Assembly (NCBI RefSeq): GCF_009650605.1
Contig: NZ_WAJT01000001.1
Coordinates: 1,984,001 to 2,048,000, forward strand
Source of the DNA: Labrenzia sp. CE80
Lineage (GTDB): Bacteria > Pseudomonadota > Alphaproteobacteria > Rhizobiales > Stappiaceae
Length of the DNA: 64,000 nt
Direction of reading: 5' to 3'
The position numbers and the translations under genes were made by a program. Below are positions 43,251 to 52,689 of the stretch, in pieces. The first letter of the stretch is position 1. Every line of letters starts with the position of its first letter. Under the pieces are notes generated by a model. It worked only from the letters and a program-made list of their open reading frames with translations, was not told where the DNA came from and did no database searches.

Positions 43251-44249
43251 CTAGTTGCTGTATTGCCAGTCAGCCGGTGCGAACCGATAGCCATCTCCGG
43301 AACGTGCCACATGGCCGAAGCCAGGGAATGGCAGATGAGACCCGGCTACAAGGTGGCCGTCACTGGAAACCTCATCCAGAACCTTTCGGCGGGTCTTTGC
43401 CGCCTGCGCAGGATCGGTATCGAACGCGATCCCCCAGTCAGGTTGGGCGAATTGCAAGCTGCTGACATGGACCGCGTCGGCGATGATAAACAGACCGTCA
43501 TCGCCACTGTCGACGCGGAACCCCACATGACCAGGCGTGTGCCCCGCAAGATCCACTGATGTCACGCCGGGAAGCAGCTCCTTGCCGCTTCCAAAGAGTG
43601 TCTGGTTGGCGGCGTAGGCATCTGCAGACTTGCGTGCTCCAAGGAAGAATGGCTTGAAGGCGTCTGGCGCCGCATTCAGGGCCGCGTCATCAAACCAGAA
43701 GCGATAATCGGTTTCTGGCAGCAACAGCTCTGCATTTTCAAAGGCCTTACTGCCGTCCGGCTTCAAAACCCCGAAGAGATGATCGGGATGCATATGCGTG
43801 ATCAGCACCGCATCGATCTGTTCCGGGGCAACACCAGCCGCCGCCAGGGCGCCGCCGAGCCTGCCCAGTGTCGGCCCCATCTGGTCGGAGGAGCCCGCGT
43901 CAACGAGAACCAGTTTCTCGCCGGTGTTCAGAAGGAACGCGTTGATCGGCAGGCGGTAGCCCGAACCTTCCACAAAAGCTTCCTTGCGCAGGCTTTTGGC
44001 GATGTCTTCATCGTGCCCGAGGACCTGCTCTGAACCGATATCCAGGTATCCGTCCAACAAGGCCGTTACTTCAAAGGACCCGACCTTTCGGCGAATTGCG
44101 CCGGCCATTGGCTGACCTGCCAGCGGCGCGCTTGCACTTGCAGAGGAAACGGAAAGGCCTCCGGCGGCGACCAGCGCAGAGCCTGCTGCCAACGTCGATG
44201 CGCCAGTCAAAAAACCGCGACGATCCAATCTTGTGCTTGCTTCAGACAT
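43251..44249 (-). CDS. Tat-exported metallo-beta-lactamase-fold hydrolase
   Basis: 332 residues. A twin-arginine signal (RLDRRGFLTGASTLAAGSAL) leads. The metal-binding motif is THMHPDH, followed by GHTPGHVGF and ADAVH, and a late His in GSHLPFPGFGH. It resembles the AttM/AiiA-like lactonase and related hydrolase group, but export by Tat and the insertion after TPGH set it apart. Lactonase activity is possible, not shown. It is divergent from a LysR gene that may control it. Confidence 0.9.
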   Translation of the reverse strand: MSEASTRLDRRGFLTGASTLAAGSALVAAGGLSVSSASASAPLAGQPMAGAIRRKVGSFEVTALLDGYLDIGSEQVLGHDEDIAKSLRKEAFVEGSGYRLPINAFLLNTGEKLVLVDAGSSDQMGPTLGRLGGALAAAGVAPEQIDAVLITHMHPDHLFGVLKPDGSKAFENAELLLPETDYRFWFDDAALNAAPDAFKPFFLGARKSADAYAANQTLFGSGKELLPGVTSVDLAGHTPGHVGFRVDSGDDGLFIIADAVHVSSLQFAQPDWGIAFDTDPAQAAKTRRKVLDEVSSDGHLVAGSHLPFPGFGHVARSGDGYRFAPADWQYSN

Positions 44250-44391
44250 TTCAAATACCTCACTGCCATGTGTGACCGCAACGCAACCAACGCATTGCCT
44301 GAATTGCCACGACTGAGAGGTGATCTATTTCTTTTGATTTTGAAGCAGGCCGTTCCTTATATTTCTTATTCGCCTTGCTTATATATAAACG

Positions 44392-45300
44392 ATGGACAAG
44401 ATCGCTACCCTCTCCAGTTTTGTCGCCGCCGTTGATCTGGGCAGCTTTTCCGCTGCCGCCAACTCGCTCGGCATCTCGCAGCCAGCAGTCAGCCAACAGG
44501 TGCGAGCACTGGAGCGGCAACTCGGAGCACGTCTGCTGAACCGGACGACCCGGCGTTTGGCGACCACGGAAGCCGGTGAGCGCTATTACATTCATGCGAG
44601 AGATATTCTTGAGCGACTGACCGAGGCCGATCAATCGGTCCGTCGTTTCGATGATGAGATGACCGGCTGCTTGTCGATCGGTGCGGCGCCGGGGTTCAGC
44701 GAAGGTCTGCTCGCTGACTTCTTCATCGGCTTTCAGAAGCGAAATCCGAAGCTATGCCTGAATCTCTCTCTTTCGGACAATTTTCAGGACCTGATCCATG
44801 AGGGGCTGGATGTCGCCATTCGGCTTGGCGATATCCGCGACGACCGGCTGATCGTGAAAAAGCTCGGGCTGGCCGAGCGCAGCCTTGCGGCCTCTCCCGA
44901 ATACCTGGACACCCATGGCAGGCCAGAAGTGCCCGAAGATCTGGTGCGCCATCGCTATCTGCTCTACTCGCAGCTCCAGACGGGGCATGACGTGCCCTTG
45001 ACCGATACTGACGGCGAACGGCGAACCGTTCGCATCACACCGACCCTGCGCGCCAACAATTCCTCCCTGCTCCGCCGTGCGGCGCTTGCAGGCCTCGGGA
45101 TCGGCCTGGCCCAAAACTGGTTGCTGGACCCACTCGTGAAGGAGGGCCAGCTCGAGTATGTCCTGCCCGAATGGAGCTATGCGCCTCAGCCGGTTCATGC
45201 GGTTTACCCCTCGAACCGCTACATCCCGTTGAAAGTCCGTCATTTCGTTGAGGAGATTTCCAGCTTCTTCATCGAGCAAGGAGCGGTCGAAAACCGCTGA
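44392..45300 (+). CDS. LysR family transcriptional regulator
   Basis: 302 residues; helix-turn-helix GSFSAAANSLGISQPAVSQQVRALE near residues 18-42 and a periplasmic-binding-like effector domain. ATG 44392 has little ribosome-site sequence. Divergent from the exported metallo-hydrolase gene, across 142 bases, so that gene is the likely target. Effector unknown. Confidence 0.94.
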   Translation: MDKIATLSSFVAAVDLGSFSAAANSLGISQPAVSQQVRALERQLGARLLNRTTRRLATTEAGERYYIHARDILERLTEADQSVRRFDDEMTGCLSIGAAPGFSEGLLADFFIGFQKRNPKLCLNLSLSDNFQDLIHEGLDVAIRLGDIRDDRLIVKKLGLAERSLAASPEYLDTHGRPEVPEDLVRHRYLLYSQLQTGHDVPLTDTDGERRTVRITPTLRANNSSLLRRAALAGLGIGLAQNWLLDPLVKEGQLEYVLPEWSYAPQPVHAVYPSNRYIPLKVRHFVEEISSFFIEQGAVENR

Positions 45301-45557
45301 GCGAACCATTGCCCTATAAAAAGCTTTTTAGATGCATGGTCTTATTCGTATGCCGCCGGGAAATGCGAGTTGTCCACAAAAGCGCCCGCGAGTTTCCGTT
45401 AGGATGCGCAATCAGCACACGAAAACAGGGCCTTAACTCACGGTTTTTTTGTAGGCACGCTTGAATTTTGGGCGGAAGTGTATGGAATAGGGGCGTCGGG
45501 TAAAGAATGGCGTTGTGAAGCCACATCAGCCCTCAACAGTTATCAGGGGATTTTTAC

Positions 45558-46334
45558 ATGCGTATTAAGCATTTGGCAGCGGCAACCGCTCTCGTTTTGG
45601 CCGCGGTCGGCGGTGCGGAAGCGAAAGACTGGTCCAAGGTCCGTATTGGAACAGAAGGCGCCTATCCTCCCTTCAACTCGCTTACCGCCGACGGCAAGCT
45701 GGTCGGTTTCGACATCGACATTGCCGACGCACTTTGCGAGGAAATGAAGGTCGAATGCGAATTCGTCGTTCAGGACTGGGATGGCATGATCCCCGCTCTT
45801 CAGGCCGGCAAGTTCGACGCAGTGATTGCCTCCATGTCGATCACCGAAGAGCGCCTGCAGAAGGTCGACTTCACCAACAAATACTACAACACTGGTCCTG
45901 CGATCGCGGTCCCCAAAGACAGCGCGCTCACCGGCACCACTGACGAAGCGTTGAAGGGTGCGCTTCTGGGCGCTCAGTCTTCGACAACCCATTCGAACTA
46001 TGCGGAAGAAAAGTTCCCTTCCGCCGATCTCAAACTCTACCCGACCCCGGATGAGTACAAGCTCGACGTCGCCAGCGGCCGCATCGACGCCGTGATCGAT
46101 GATGTTGTTGTTCTCTCGGACTGGCTCAAGAGCGATGATGGCGCTTGCTGCAAGCTTCTCGGAGCCCTGACGCCGGATCCGGAAATCAACGGCATTGGCG
46201 CCGGCATCGCGATCCGCAAGGAAGACAGCGACCTGAAGGCCAAGTTCAACACGGCCATCGAAGGCATCATTGCCAGCGGCAAATACAAGGAAATCAACGA
46301 CAAGCACTTTGATTTCGACGTCTACGGCGGTTAA
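45558..46334 (+). CDS. Polar amino acid ABC transporter substrate-binding protein
   Basis: 258 residues. Signal peptide (HLAAATALVLAAVGGAEAKD), then the family-3 fold: RIGTEGAYPPFNSLTADGKLVGFDIDIADAL, with Asp and Arg sites for the amino acid group (ASMSITEERLQKVDFTNKYYN). It most resembles the Lys/Arg/Orn or His binders; a CC pair (DGACCKLL) is unusual. ATG 45558 has AGGGG upstream. First gene of the importer operon. Confidence 0.93.
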   Translation: MRIKHLAAATALVLAAVGGAEAKDWSKVRIGTEGAYPPFNSLTADGKLVGFDIDIADALCEEMKVECEFVVQDWDGMIPALQAGKFDAVIASMSITEERLQKVDFTNKYYNTGPAIAVPKDSALTGTTDEALKGALLGAQSSTTHSNYAEEKFPSADLKLYPTPDEYKLDVASGRIDAVIDDVVVLSDWLKSDDGACCKLLGALTPDPEINGIGAGIAIRKEDSDLKAKFNTAIEGIIASGKYKEINDKHFDFDVYGG

Positions 46335-46428
46335 CACCGGTCTCGAGATTGATCTTGGGCGCGGCACCATCCGGCCGCTGCGCCCATCATCTCGCTGAAA
46401 CAACATCCGGAGAGGCATCGCCAAGCGC

Positions 46429-47142
46429 ATGAACGAGGCTTTGACGCTCATATCCTTTGGCGACGCCGGTTGGGGTGATGAAATCGCCCAGGGCGTGTTC
46501 ATTACGATCACGCTGGCACTGGCAACCCTGCCCTTCGGTCTCTGCCTCGGATTTTTTCTGGCACTTGCGAAAAAGTCCGACGATCCGTCCATGCGGATGG
46601 CGGCAAACATCTACACCACGATCTTTCGCGGCCTGCCTGAACTTCTCACGCTCTTTCTCGTCTATTACGGCGTTCAGATCGGCATTCAGCAGCTGGTGAA
46701 GTTCGCCGGGTTTGACCTCTATATCGAGGTCAATTCGTTTGTGGCGGGCATGATCGCTCTTGCGCTGGTCTTTTCCTCCTATGCGTCCGAAGCTTTTCTC
46801 TCTGCCTTTCGAGGGATACCCCAGGGCCAATATGAAGGCGGCTATGCGCTTGGTCTGTCGCGTGGTCGCACGATGTGGCTCATTGTCCTGCCACAGCTCA
46901 TCCGGCTCGCCCTGCCGGCGCTCGGAAACCTCTGGCTGATCCTTTTGAAAGAGACGGCCCTCGTGTCCGTGATCGGGCTGGCAGATCTGGTCCGCCAGGC
47001 TGGCATTGCGGCGAGAGTTACCAAAGAACCCTTTCTCTTCTTCGGCATTGCCTGCCTGATCTACCTCCTGTTGGCGATGATCTCGTCTTTCGGACTGGTT
47101 CGCGTCGAGCGTTGGTCCAAACGAGGCGAGGCCACCCGATGA
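46429..47142 (+). CDS. Amino acid ABC transporter permease (HisQ-like)
   Basis: 237 residues with five membrane spans and the EAA loop EAFLSAFRGIPQGQYEGGYALGL. It pairs with the next permease, whose start overlaps its stop (ATGA). It forms half of the channel for the substrate bound by the preceding periplasmic protein. Confidence 0.93.
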   Translation: MNEALTLISFGDAGWGDEIAQGVFITITLALATLPFGLCLGFFLALAKKSDDPSMRMAANIYTTIFRGLPELLTLFLVYYGVQIGIQQLVKFAGFDLYIEVNSFVAGMIALALVFSSYASEAFLSAFRGIPQGQYEGGYALGLSRGRTMWLIVLPQLIRLALPALGNLWLILLKETALVSVIGLADLVRQAGIAARVTKEPFLFFGIACLIYLLLAMISSFGLVRVERWSKRGEATR

Positions 47143-47969
47143 GCTTACTTGCGCAGTCCATAGCCCCTCGCCCGGCGCCAGCCCAACCCGCACGTGCCTG
47201 GAGCGCAACGCGTATTGCCGGCCATGTTCTGATGACGATGTGGATCATCGCAGGCGCGTGTCTTGTCTATTACCTGGCCTCGAATATCTTCAGCCCCTTC
47301 GTGCAAAAGTATTGGGGCAAATATCTCGACGGCTTCGTCGTCACGCTTCAGATCGTCTTTGTCTCGCTTGGACTTGGCGCAGCGCTCTCGGTGCCGATCG
47401 CACTTGCTCGTGCATCCAAAGTGGCGCTGTTTCGCTGGCCTGCCTACGGCTATGTGTATTTCTTCCGCGGCACCCCGCTGCTCGCCCAGACATTCCTGAT
47501 CTACTACGGCGCAGGTTCATTCAGAGCAGAGCTGACAGACGTTGGCCTGTGGTGGTTCTTCCGCGACGCCTGGTACTGCATCATTTTCGCCTTCACGCTC
47601 AATACGTCCGCCTATCAGGCCGAAATTCTGCGGGGAGCCGTCGAGAATGTGTCCAAGGGACAGTGGGAAGGTGGCCGCGCCCTTGGCCTGACGAAGCCGG
47701 TGATTTTCTTCAAGATCATCCTGCCGCAGGCCCTAATGGTTGCTCTTCGGCCCTATGGAAATGAAATCATCCTGATGATCAAGGGCTCCGCCATCGCTTC
47801 CATTGTCACAATCTACGATCTGATGGGTGAAACCCGGCGCGCCTTTTCGCGGTCCTATGACTTCCAGGCCTATATCTGGGCTGCGGTCTTTTACCTAATC
47901 GCCGTGGAGGCCCTTAGACGCGTCTGGGATCGTCTGGAAGCCAGACTGACCCGGCACCTGAAGCGCTGA
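47139..47969 (+). CDS. Amino acid ABC transporter permease (HisM-like)
   Basis: 276 residues from ATG 47139; a long upstream frame to 46875 merely overlaps the previous gene. Membrane spans start at about residue 31, and the EAA loop is AEILRGAVENVSKGQWEGGRALGL. No ATP-binding subunit is encoded next to it: the following gene is a PLP enzyme. The ATPase must come from elsewhere. Confidence 0.92.
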   Translation: MSLLAQSIAPRPAPAQPARAWSATRIAGHVLMTMWIIAGACLVYYLASNIFSPFVQKYWGKYLDGFVVTLQIVFVSLGLGAALSVPIALARASKVALFRWPAYGYVYFFRGTPLLAQTFLIYYGAGSFRAELTDVGLWWFFRDAWYCIIFAFTLNTSAYQAEILRGAVENVSKGQWEGGRALGLTKPVIFFKIILPQALMVALRPYGNEIILMIKGSAIASIVTIYDLMGETRRAFSRSYDFQAYIWAAVFYLIAVEALRRVWDRLEARLTRHLKR

Positions 47970-48028
47970 CAACGCACCTCAGGTCTTCTATTTTCTCCCG
48001 ACTTCTCTGCCCTTCAAGGATCCCGGCC

Positions 48029-49180
48029 ATGGTGAAAACCGATCTTCATACGGACAGCCTGCTCGCGCATGGTGGCGGAGGCTTCGATGCAGCAACCGGA
48101 GCTGTCGTTCCTCCTATCCAGACGGCGACAACCTTCGTGCGAGACGAAAACTATGATCTGGTCAGCGGCAAGCATCTCTACAGCCGCGACGACAATGACC
48201 TGTTCCGCAAGACAGAAGGACTGGTCGCCCGCCTTGAAGGCGCCGCGGACAGTCGGTTGTTTGCGTCGGGCATGGCGGCTATTGCTTCGATCATGCGCAC
48301 GGTCAAGCCTGGAGGCACCATTCTGCTCCAGTCCAAGATCTACTGGGGCACCACCCTCTTTTTCCGCAAGAATTGCGAGCGGGCAAACGTCGCCTTGATC
48401 GAAGTGGATGCGACCGACCTATCTGTTCTGAAGGACACCATCGAAACGGCGCAGCCTGACCTGATTTTTATCGAAGTTCCAAGCAATCCTTTTCTGGCAG
48501 TGGTGGACATTGCTGCCGTTGCGAAGCTCGCCCAGCTGGCCGACGCCACTGTATGTGTCGATGCGACCGCTGCGACGCCGCTAATCATGAAGCCCCTGTC
48601 CAAGGGGGCTGATCTTGTGGTGCACTCAGCAACCAAGGCGCTGAACGGCCATTCGGACGTTCTTGGCGGGGTGGTCTCCACCGCTTCGGCGGATACCGAG
48701 GCATGGCAATTTATCTGCGCAGAACGCCACGATGCCGGCGCGGTGATGGGATCTTTTGAGACTTGGCTGCTTCTTCGCGGCCTGCGCACTCTGTCACTCC
48801 GGGTCGAGCGAATGAACGCCAACGCCCAGGCTCTGGCCAAACATTTCGCTGCCCATCCGAAGATCGCCGAGGTGCTTTATCCGGGCCTTGAAACACACAA
48901 GGCTCATGAGCTTGCCAGCAACCAGATGAATGGCGGCTATGGTTCCCTCATGTCTTTGATCATGAAGGGATCGCGCGAAGATGCGCTCAAGGTAACGGCT
49001 GCCTTAAACCTGTTTCAACGAGCAACCTCTCTTGGCGGCGTTGAAAGTCTAGTGGAGCACCGCGAAACCATCGAGGGGCCTGACTCAGGCATCCCCGACA
49101 CACTGCTGCGGCTTTCGATCGGGATCGAACACATCGACGACCTGATCGGCGACCTGGAGCAAGCTCTCAGCACGGTCTAG
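48029..49180 (+). CDS. PLP-dependent trans-sulfuration family enzyme (cystathionine gamma-synthase/beta-lyase type)
   Basis: 383 residues. The PLP Lys sits in DLVVHSATKALNGHSDVLGG, with YSRDDNDLF-type substrate loop and SRLFASGMAAIASIM nearby. The family includes cystathionine gamma-synthase, beta-lyase and methionine gamma-lyase, which cannot be told apart from sequence alone. It lies 59 bases after the importer, so the import of a sulfur amino acid or cystathionine is a fair guess. The last four bases overlap the convergent LysR gene. Confidence 0.9.
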   Translation: MVKTDLHTDSLLAHGGGGFDAATGAVVPPIQTATTFVRDENYDLVSGKHLYSRDDNDLFRKTEGLVARLEGAADSRLFASGMAAIASIMRTVKPGGTILLQSKIYWGTTLFFRKNCERANVALIEVDATDLSVLKDTIETAQPDLIFIEVPSNPFLAVVDIAAVAKLAQLADATVCVDATAATPLIMKPLSKGADLVVHSATKALNGHSDVLGGVVSTASADTEAWQFICAERHDAGAVMGSFETWLLLRGLRTLSLRVERMNANAQALAKHFAAHPKIAEVLYPGLETHKAHELASNQMNGGYGSLMSLIMKGSREDALKVTAALNLFQRATSLGGVESLVEHRETIEGPDSGIPDTLLRLSIGIEHIDDLIGDLEQALSTV

Positions 49181-50085
49181 CCCGTTGAAGCCGCGCAGCA
49201 AGCCTCGGCTTCGCGCGCGCGCTGCCTGATCCAGGTGATAAAGGCCTTGAGTGGCGGGCGGGGAACCCCAGGCTTCCTGACAAGGTAATAGCCCGATGTC
49301 TGAGGCTTCATGTCCTCGAACAACACGCGCAAGGTGCCGGCCTGAATGTCGTTCTCGACGAACACCCTTGCAGTCGCGGAGATACCATCTCCTCGGCGCA
49401 AGCCATCCAGAACCATGTAGCCGGGCAAATGGGTGATGTTTAGCTTTGCGCGCGGAACCACTCCTTGTCCCTCGAGCCAGATCGACAATTCGTTGGTTCC
49501 CAATTCCTGCAGCCAGGGAAAGTCTTGGATGTCCGATGGATCGGTGAGTTCGCGGTCGCCCAAGAGCTTGTGCGCGCCGACCACGACGTAGTTTGAAGCC
49601 AGCAGCTGCTGGGACTCCAGCCCAGGCCAATCGCCGTTGCCAAAGCGGATTGCGAGGTCAACGCCGCCGGGAGCGAACTCAACCACATCGGCCGTCGGAT
49701 TGAGCATGAGTTCGACGTACGGGTTTTCCTGCCGGAAGTCCGAGATACGCGGCATCAGCCAACTCACCGCGAAAGACGGCGTCATCGTGATGTTGAGCGG
49801 CCGTTCCTCATCGTTGCGCCGCAAGTCCTCGACCGTTTCGTAGATCCCCGCAAACGCATCACGCAAACCCGCCGCCAAATGTTCGCCATCCGATGTCAGG
49901 CCCAGTCCCCGCCCCTCGCGCACGACCAGCTGCGTTCCAAGTTGCCCTTCCAAGCCGCGAACCTGCTGGCTGACGGCAGCATGGGTGACATTGAGTTCAC
50001 GTCCTGCTGAGGAAAAGCTCTTTTTCTCTGCGACAGCAGAAAACGCTCTCAAGGCACTCAGTGAAGGCAGTCGCCGCCAATCCAT
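49177..50085 (-). CDS. LysR family transcriptional regulator (GcvA-like)
   Basis: 302 residues from ATG 50085; start MDWRRLPSLSALRAF and helix-turn-helix AGRELNVTHAAVSQQVRGLE are GcvA/AmpR-like. Its 3' end overlaps the trans-sulfuration gene. Just before the start codon is the inverted repeat ATGTAA-N7-TTACAT (50086-50104), a T-N11-A site for self-control. Targets unknown; the adjacent PLP enzyme operon is one candidate. Confidence 0.93.
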   Translation of the reverse strand: MDWRRLPSLSALRAFSAVAEKKSFSSAGRELNVTHAAVSQQVRGLEGQLGTQLVVREGRGLGLTSDGEHLAAGLRDAFAGIYETVEDLRRNDEERPLNITMTPSFAVSWLMPRISDFRQENPYVELMLNPTADVVEFAPGGVDLAIRFGNGDWPGLESQQLLASNYVVVGAHKLLGDRELTDPSDIQDFPWLQELGTNELSIWLEGQGVVPRAKLNITHLPGYMVLDGLRRGDGISATARVFVENDIQAGTLRVLFEDMKPQTSGYYLVRKPGVPRPPLKAFITWIRQRAREAEACCAASTG

Positions 50086-50443
50086 ATGTAAATCCAACTT
50101 ACATTTCAAAATTTTTGCTGACTCGCATCAAAACAGCGGAAGCGCGATATTTCAAGCATCGAAGCACTGGAGGAATGTAAGTCATGCTAAACATATATGC
50201 ATCATCCCTGCTGACCGCGAGCCGGTTCACCCCATTCACACGTCCCACGGGCACCTTGACTGATGGGCTTGCAAAAAAGATGCAGACGCCGTCCATTAAG
50301 CTCATCAAACGGTATCGCCCACGGTTCTGGATCTGATCAGCTTGCCTGGAGGATCCCGGCAAAAACCTGAGCGAAAATCCGATCTGACTGAAAGGCCCGG
50401 CAATTGCCGGGCCTTTCCTTGCAAGCGGAGGGAGCCAGGGAAC
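50086..50443. other. 358-base gap with a LysR box and a leader with hairpin
   Basis: No gene is visible. The left end holds the ATGTAA-N7-TTACAT repeat (50086-50104). The right part (about 50290-50443) is a leader before the dehydrogenase gene that includes a GC-rich 28-base palindrome, described separately. Confidence 0.5.
50390..50417 (+). terminator. Perfect 28-bp palindrome, possible attenuator upstream of the dehydrogenase gene
   Basis: The 14 bases at 50390-50403 are the exact reverse complement of 50404-50417; as RNA they fold into a GC-rich stem with an AATT loop, followed by CCTT. It ends about 26 bases before ATG 50444. A terminator just before a start codon suggests transcription attenuation, or the end of a small upstream RNA; the U-run is short, so termination would be modest. 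Confidence 0.5.
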
Positions 50444-51325
50444 ATGGCAAAGGTTGCATTCATTGGACTTGGAGTGATGGGGTATCCGATGGCAGGATAT
50501 CTCAAGACCAAGGGCGGACACGACGTCACCGTCTACAATCGCACCACCGCCAAGGCGGAAAAATGGGCATCAGAGTATGGCGGTTCTTTTGCCAAGACGC
50601 CCAAAGAAGCCGCTGAAGGCTGTGATTTTGTTTTTGCCTGCGTCGGCAACGACGCGGATCTTAGATCCGTGACCACTGGCGAAAACGGCGCCTTTCATGG
50701 CCTCAAGGCTGGAGCCATTTTCGTCGACAATACGACCGCTTCCGCCGAGGTTGCCCGCGAGCTTTATGCGGCGGCGAAAGAACTCGGATGCGGCTTCGTC
50801 GACGCACCTGTTTCAGGTGGTCAGGCCGGTGCTGAAAACGGCGCTCTGACCGTGATGTGCGGCGGCGATGCTGACGTCTTTGAAAAGGCCCAACCGGTCA
50901 TAGAGTGCTTTGCGAAGTTTGTCGGACTGATGGGCGAAAGCGGGGCGGGTCAACTCACCAAGATGTGCAATCAGATTTGCATCGCAGGCCTGGTGCAGGG
51001 GCTTTCGGAAGCGGTTCATTTTGCCAAGAAAGCCGGGCTTGATGTCCCAAGCGTCATTTCGGCAATCAAGGGCGGTGCCGCCCAGTCCTGGCAGATGGAA
51101 AATCGCTGGGAAACGATGAACGCAGGGCAGTTCGAATTCGGCTTCGCGGTCGACTGGATGCGCAAGGATCTGGGGATTTGCCTCAACACGGCCAATGACA
51201 CCGGCGCACGGCTGCCGATCACCGCACTGGTCGATCAGTTCTATGCGGAAGTCCAGGCCATGGGCGGCAATCGGTGGGACACGTCCAGCCTGATCGCCCG
51301 CCTGGAAAACGCTGACAAGAAATAG
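50444..51325 (+). CDS. NAD(P)-dependent beta-hydroxyacid dehydrogenase (3-hydroxyisobutyrate dehydrogenase family)
   Basis: 293 residues from ATG 50444 (GGAGGGAG and AGGGA upstream). Rossmann motif FIGLGVMGYPMAGYL, substrate-binding VDAPVSGGQAGAENG, and catalytic Lys in GAGQLTKMCNQI. It could act on 3-hydroxyisobutyrate, tartronate semialdehyde or a related acid. Preceded by a hairpin leader. Confidence 0.93.
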   Translation: MAKVAFIGLGVMGYPMAGYLKTKGGHDVTVYNRTTAKAEKWASEYGGSFAKTPKEAAEGCDFVFACVGNDADLRSVTTGENGAFHGLKAGAIFVDNTTASAEVARELYAAAKELGCGFVDAPVSGGQAGAENGALTVMCGGDADVFEKAQPVIECFAKFVGLMGESGAGQLTKMCNQICIAGLVQGLSEAVHFAKKAGLDVPSVISAIKGGAAQSWQMENRWETMNAGQFEFGFAVDWMRKDLGICLNTANDTGARLPITALVDQFYAEVQAMGGNRWDTSSLIARLENADKK

Positions 51326-51360
51326 TCCGACCTCATCAAGCCGCCGGACTTTGCAGCCGG

Positions 51361-51864
51361 CTACTCGCCGGCTGCCTCTTTCACTATGCCATCCAACAGC
51401 GCATTGACTTCTCCGATCGCCGTTTTCGAGGCATCGGAACCGGTTGCCGCGAGATGGCGAAATCCTACCATGACCCTCCCAGGGTCACTGGCTGCCTCGT
51501 ACGCGAAGACCGCGTATGGGCAATAGGCAATGTTCGCGATATCAGCCTCCATCACCTTGCGCGACAGGTTGGCGGAGCAGAAAAGCATAGCTTCAGCATT
51601 GGCGTAGAGATCCTTCTCGCCACCAACATCATCCTTGGTGCGCGCCAGCATCTCGCCGATGTGTGACTTATAGTCGATCACAAGACCACGATTGACGATC
51701 GCAGATTCCAGATCGAACAGCACATCCTCAAAGTCACTGGTCACCTGGTATACGGTGACACCCTCCGGCCCCGTCCCTTTCGCCATATCGGCCGCCGACG
51801 CTGCGACCGGCAGGGCAAGCGCCAAGCTGGATGCAACCAAGGCCGTCTTGAACAAACCAGTCAT
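51361..51864 (-). CDS. Periplasmic DUF302 protein
   Basis: 167 residues from ATG 51864 (GGAGG upstream; frame open to 51936). Signal peptide TALVASSLALALPVAASAAD. The mature part has the DUF302 pattern of paired beta-alpha units: TSDFEDVLFDLESAIVNRGLVIDYKSHIGEML and YCPYAVFAYEA. The function of DUF302 is not known; it often co-occurs with sulfur metabolism genes. A rhodanese is encoded 0.8 kb away. Confidence 0.9.
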   Translation of the reverse strand: MTGLFKTALVASSLALALPVAASAADMAKGTGPEGVTVYQVTSDFEDVLFDLESAIVNRGLVIDYKSHIGEMLARTKDDVGGEKDLYANAEAMLFCSANLSRKVMEADIANIAYCPYAVFAYEAASDPGRVMVGFRHLAATGSDASKTAIGEVNALLDGIVKEAAGE

Positions 51865-51970
51865 CACTGTTCCTCCCGTGTGAAATGACTGCTCCACAAT
51901 AGTGGAAACATTGCCATTCGGCTTGAGACATCTCAAATCTCATATGTTTTTAATCGCAGCTTGATGCGCT

Positions 51971-52456
51971 TCAGTCTCCCCTGGGTTTCTCCTTGGGCAC
52001 ATAGGCCAGCGGCAACTGCGTGGTGTACTTGATCTGCTCCATCGCGAAGGTCGTAGACACATCCGTGATGTCGATCTTGGCGATCAGCTTCTTGTAGAAG
52101 GAATCATAGGCCTCGATGTCAGGCACGCAGACCCGGAGGAGATAATCCACCTGTCCGGCCATGCGGTAGAATTCGACGACCTCCGGAAACTCGCTGATCA
52201 CATCTGCAAATTTCTTGAGCCAGTCCTCAGAGTGCTGGCTCGTGGTGATCGCGACAAAGGCAGTCACCTTGGCATTCACCTTGGCTGGATCGAGCAAGGC
52301 AACACGTGCCGTAATCACGCCCTCCTCCTCCATCTTCTGAATCCGCCGCCAGCAGGGCGTTGTCGACAGACCAACCCGGCGGCCGATCTCGGCGACAGGA
52401 ACGGTGCAATCCTCCTGCAAGATAGAGAGGATACGGCGGTCGATACGATCAATCAT
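51971..52456 (-). CDS. Lrp/AsnC family transcriptional regulator
   Basis: 161 residues. An N-terminal helix-turn-helix (ILSILQEDCTVPVAEIGRRVGLSTTPCWRRIQKME) and the RAM ligand domain. Probably amino-acid-sensing. It lies divergent to the rhodanese gene across 233 bases and may control it. Confidence 0.94.
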   Translation of the reverse strand: MIDRIDRRILSILQEDCTVPVAEIGRRVGLSTTPCWRRIQKMEEEGVITARVALLDPAKVNAKVTAFVAITTSQHSEDWLKKFADVISEFPEVVEFYRMAGQVDYLLRVCVPDIEAYDSFYKKLIAKIDITDVSTTFAMEQIKYTTQLPLAYVPKEKPRGD

Positions 52457-52689
52457 TGCTCTGACACTCCAGATCCATCAGGCCGTTTGGACGCAACTAG
52501 GCCGGATTCAGTTTCCCGTGCGGCAGACCCACCTTGGAATGAATTTCCAATTTGAGTCCCTCAAGGAGAACTTGAGATTTTTCTTCTAACATCAAGCGCA
52601 TTTACGCTTGATAATCCCCATCTAGAGTGCCAATTCCGTCATCACAAGAGAATTTTTTTCCAGACTCATCACACATTGGAGAGATCCGG

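Noticed and set aside
45314..45332. Palindromic AAAAAGCTTTTT after the LysR gene as a terminator
   Set aside because: The stem is almost only A-T pairs and too weak to call.
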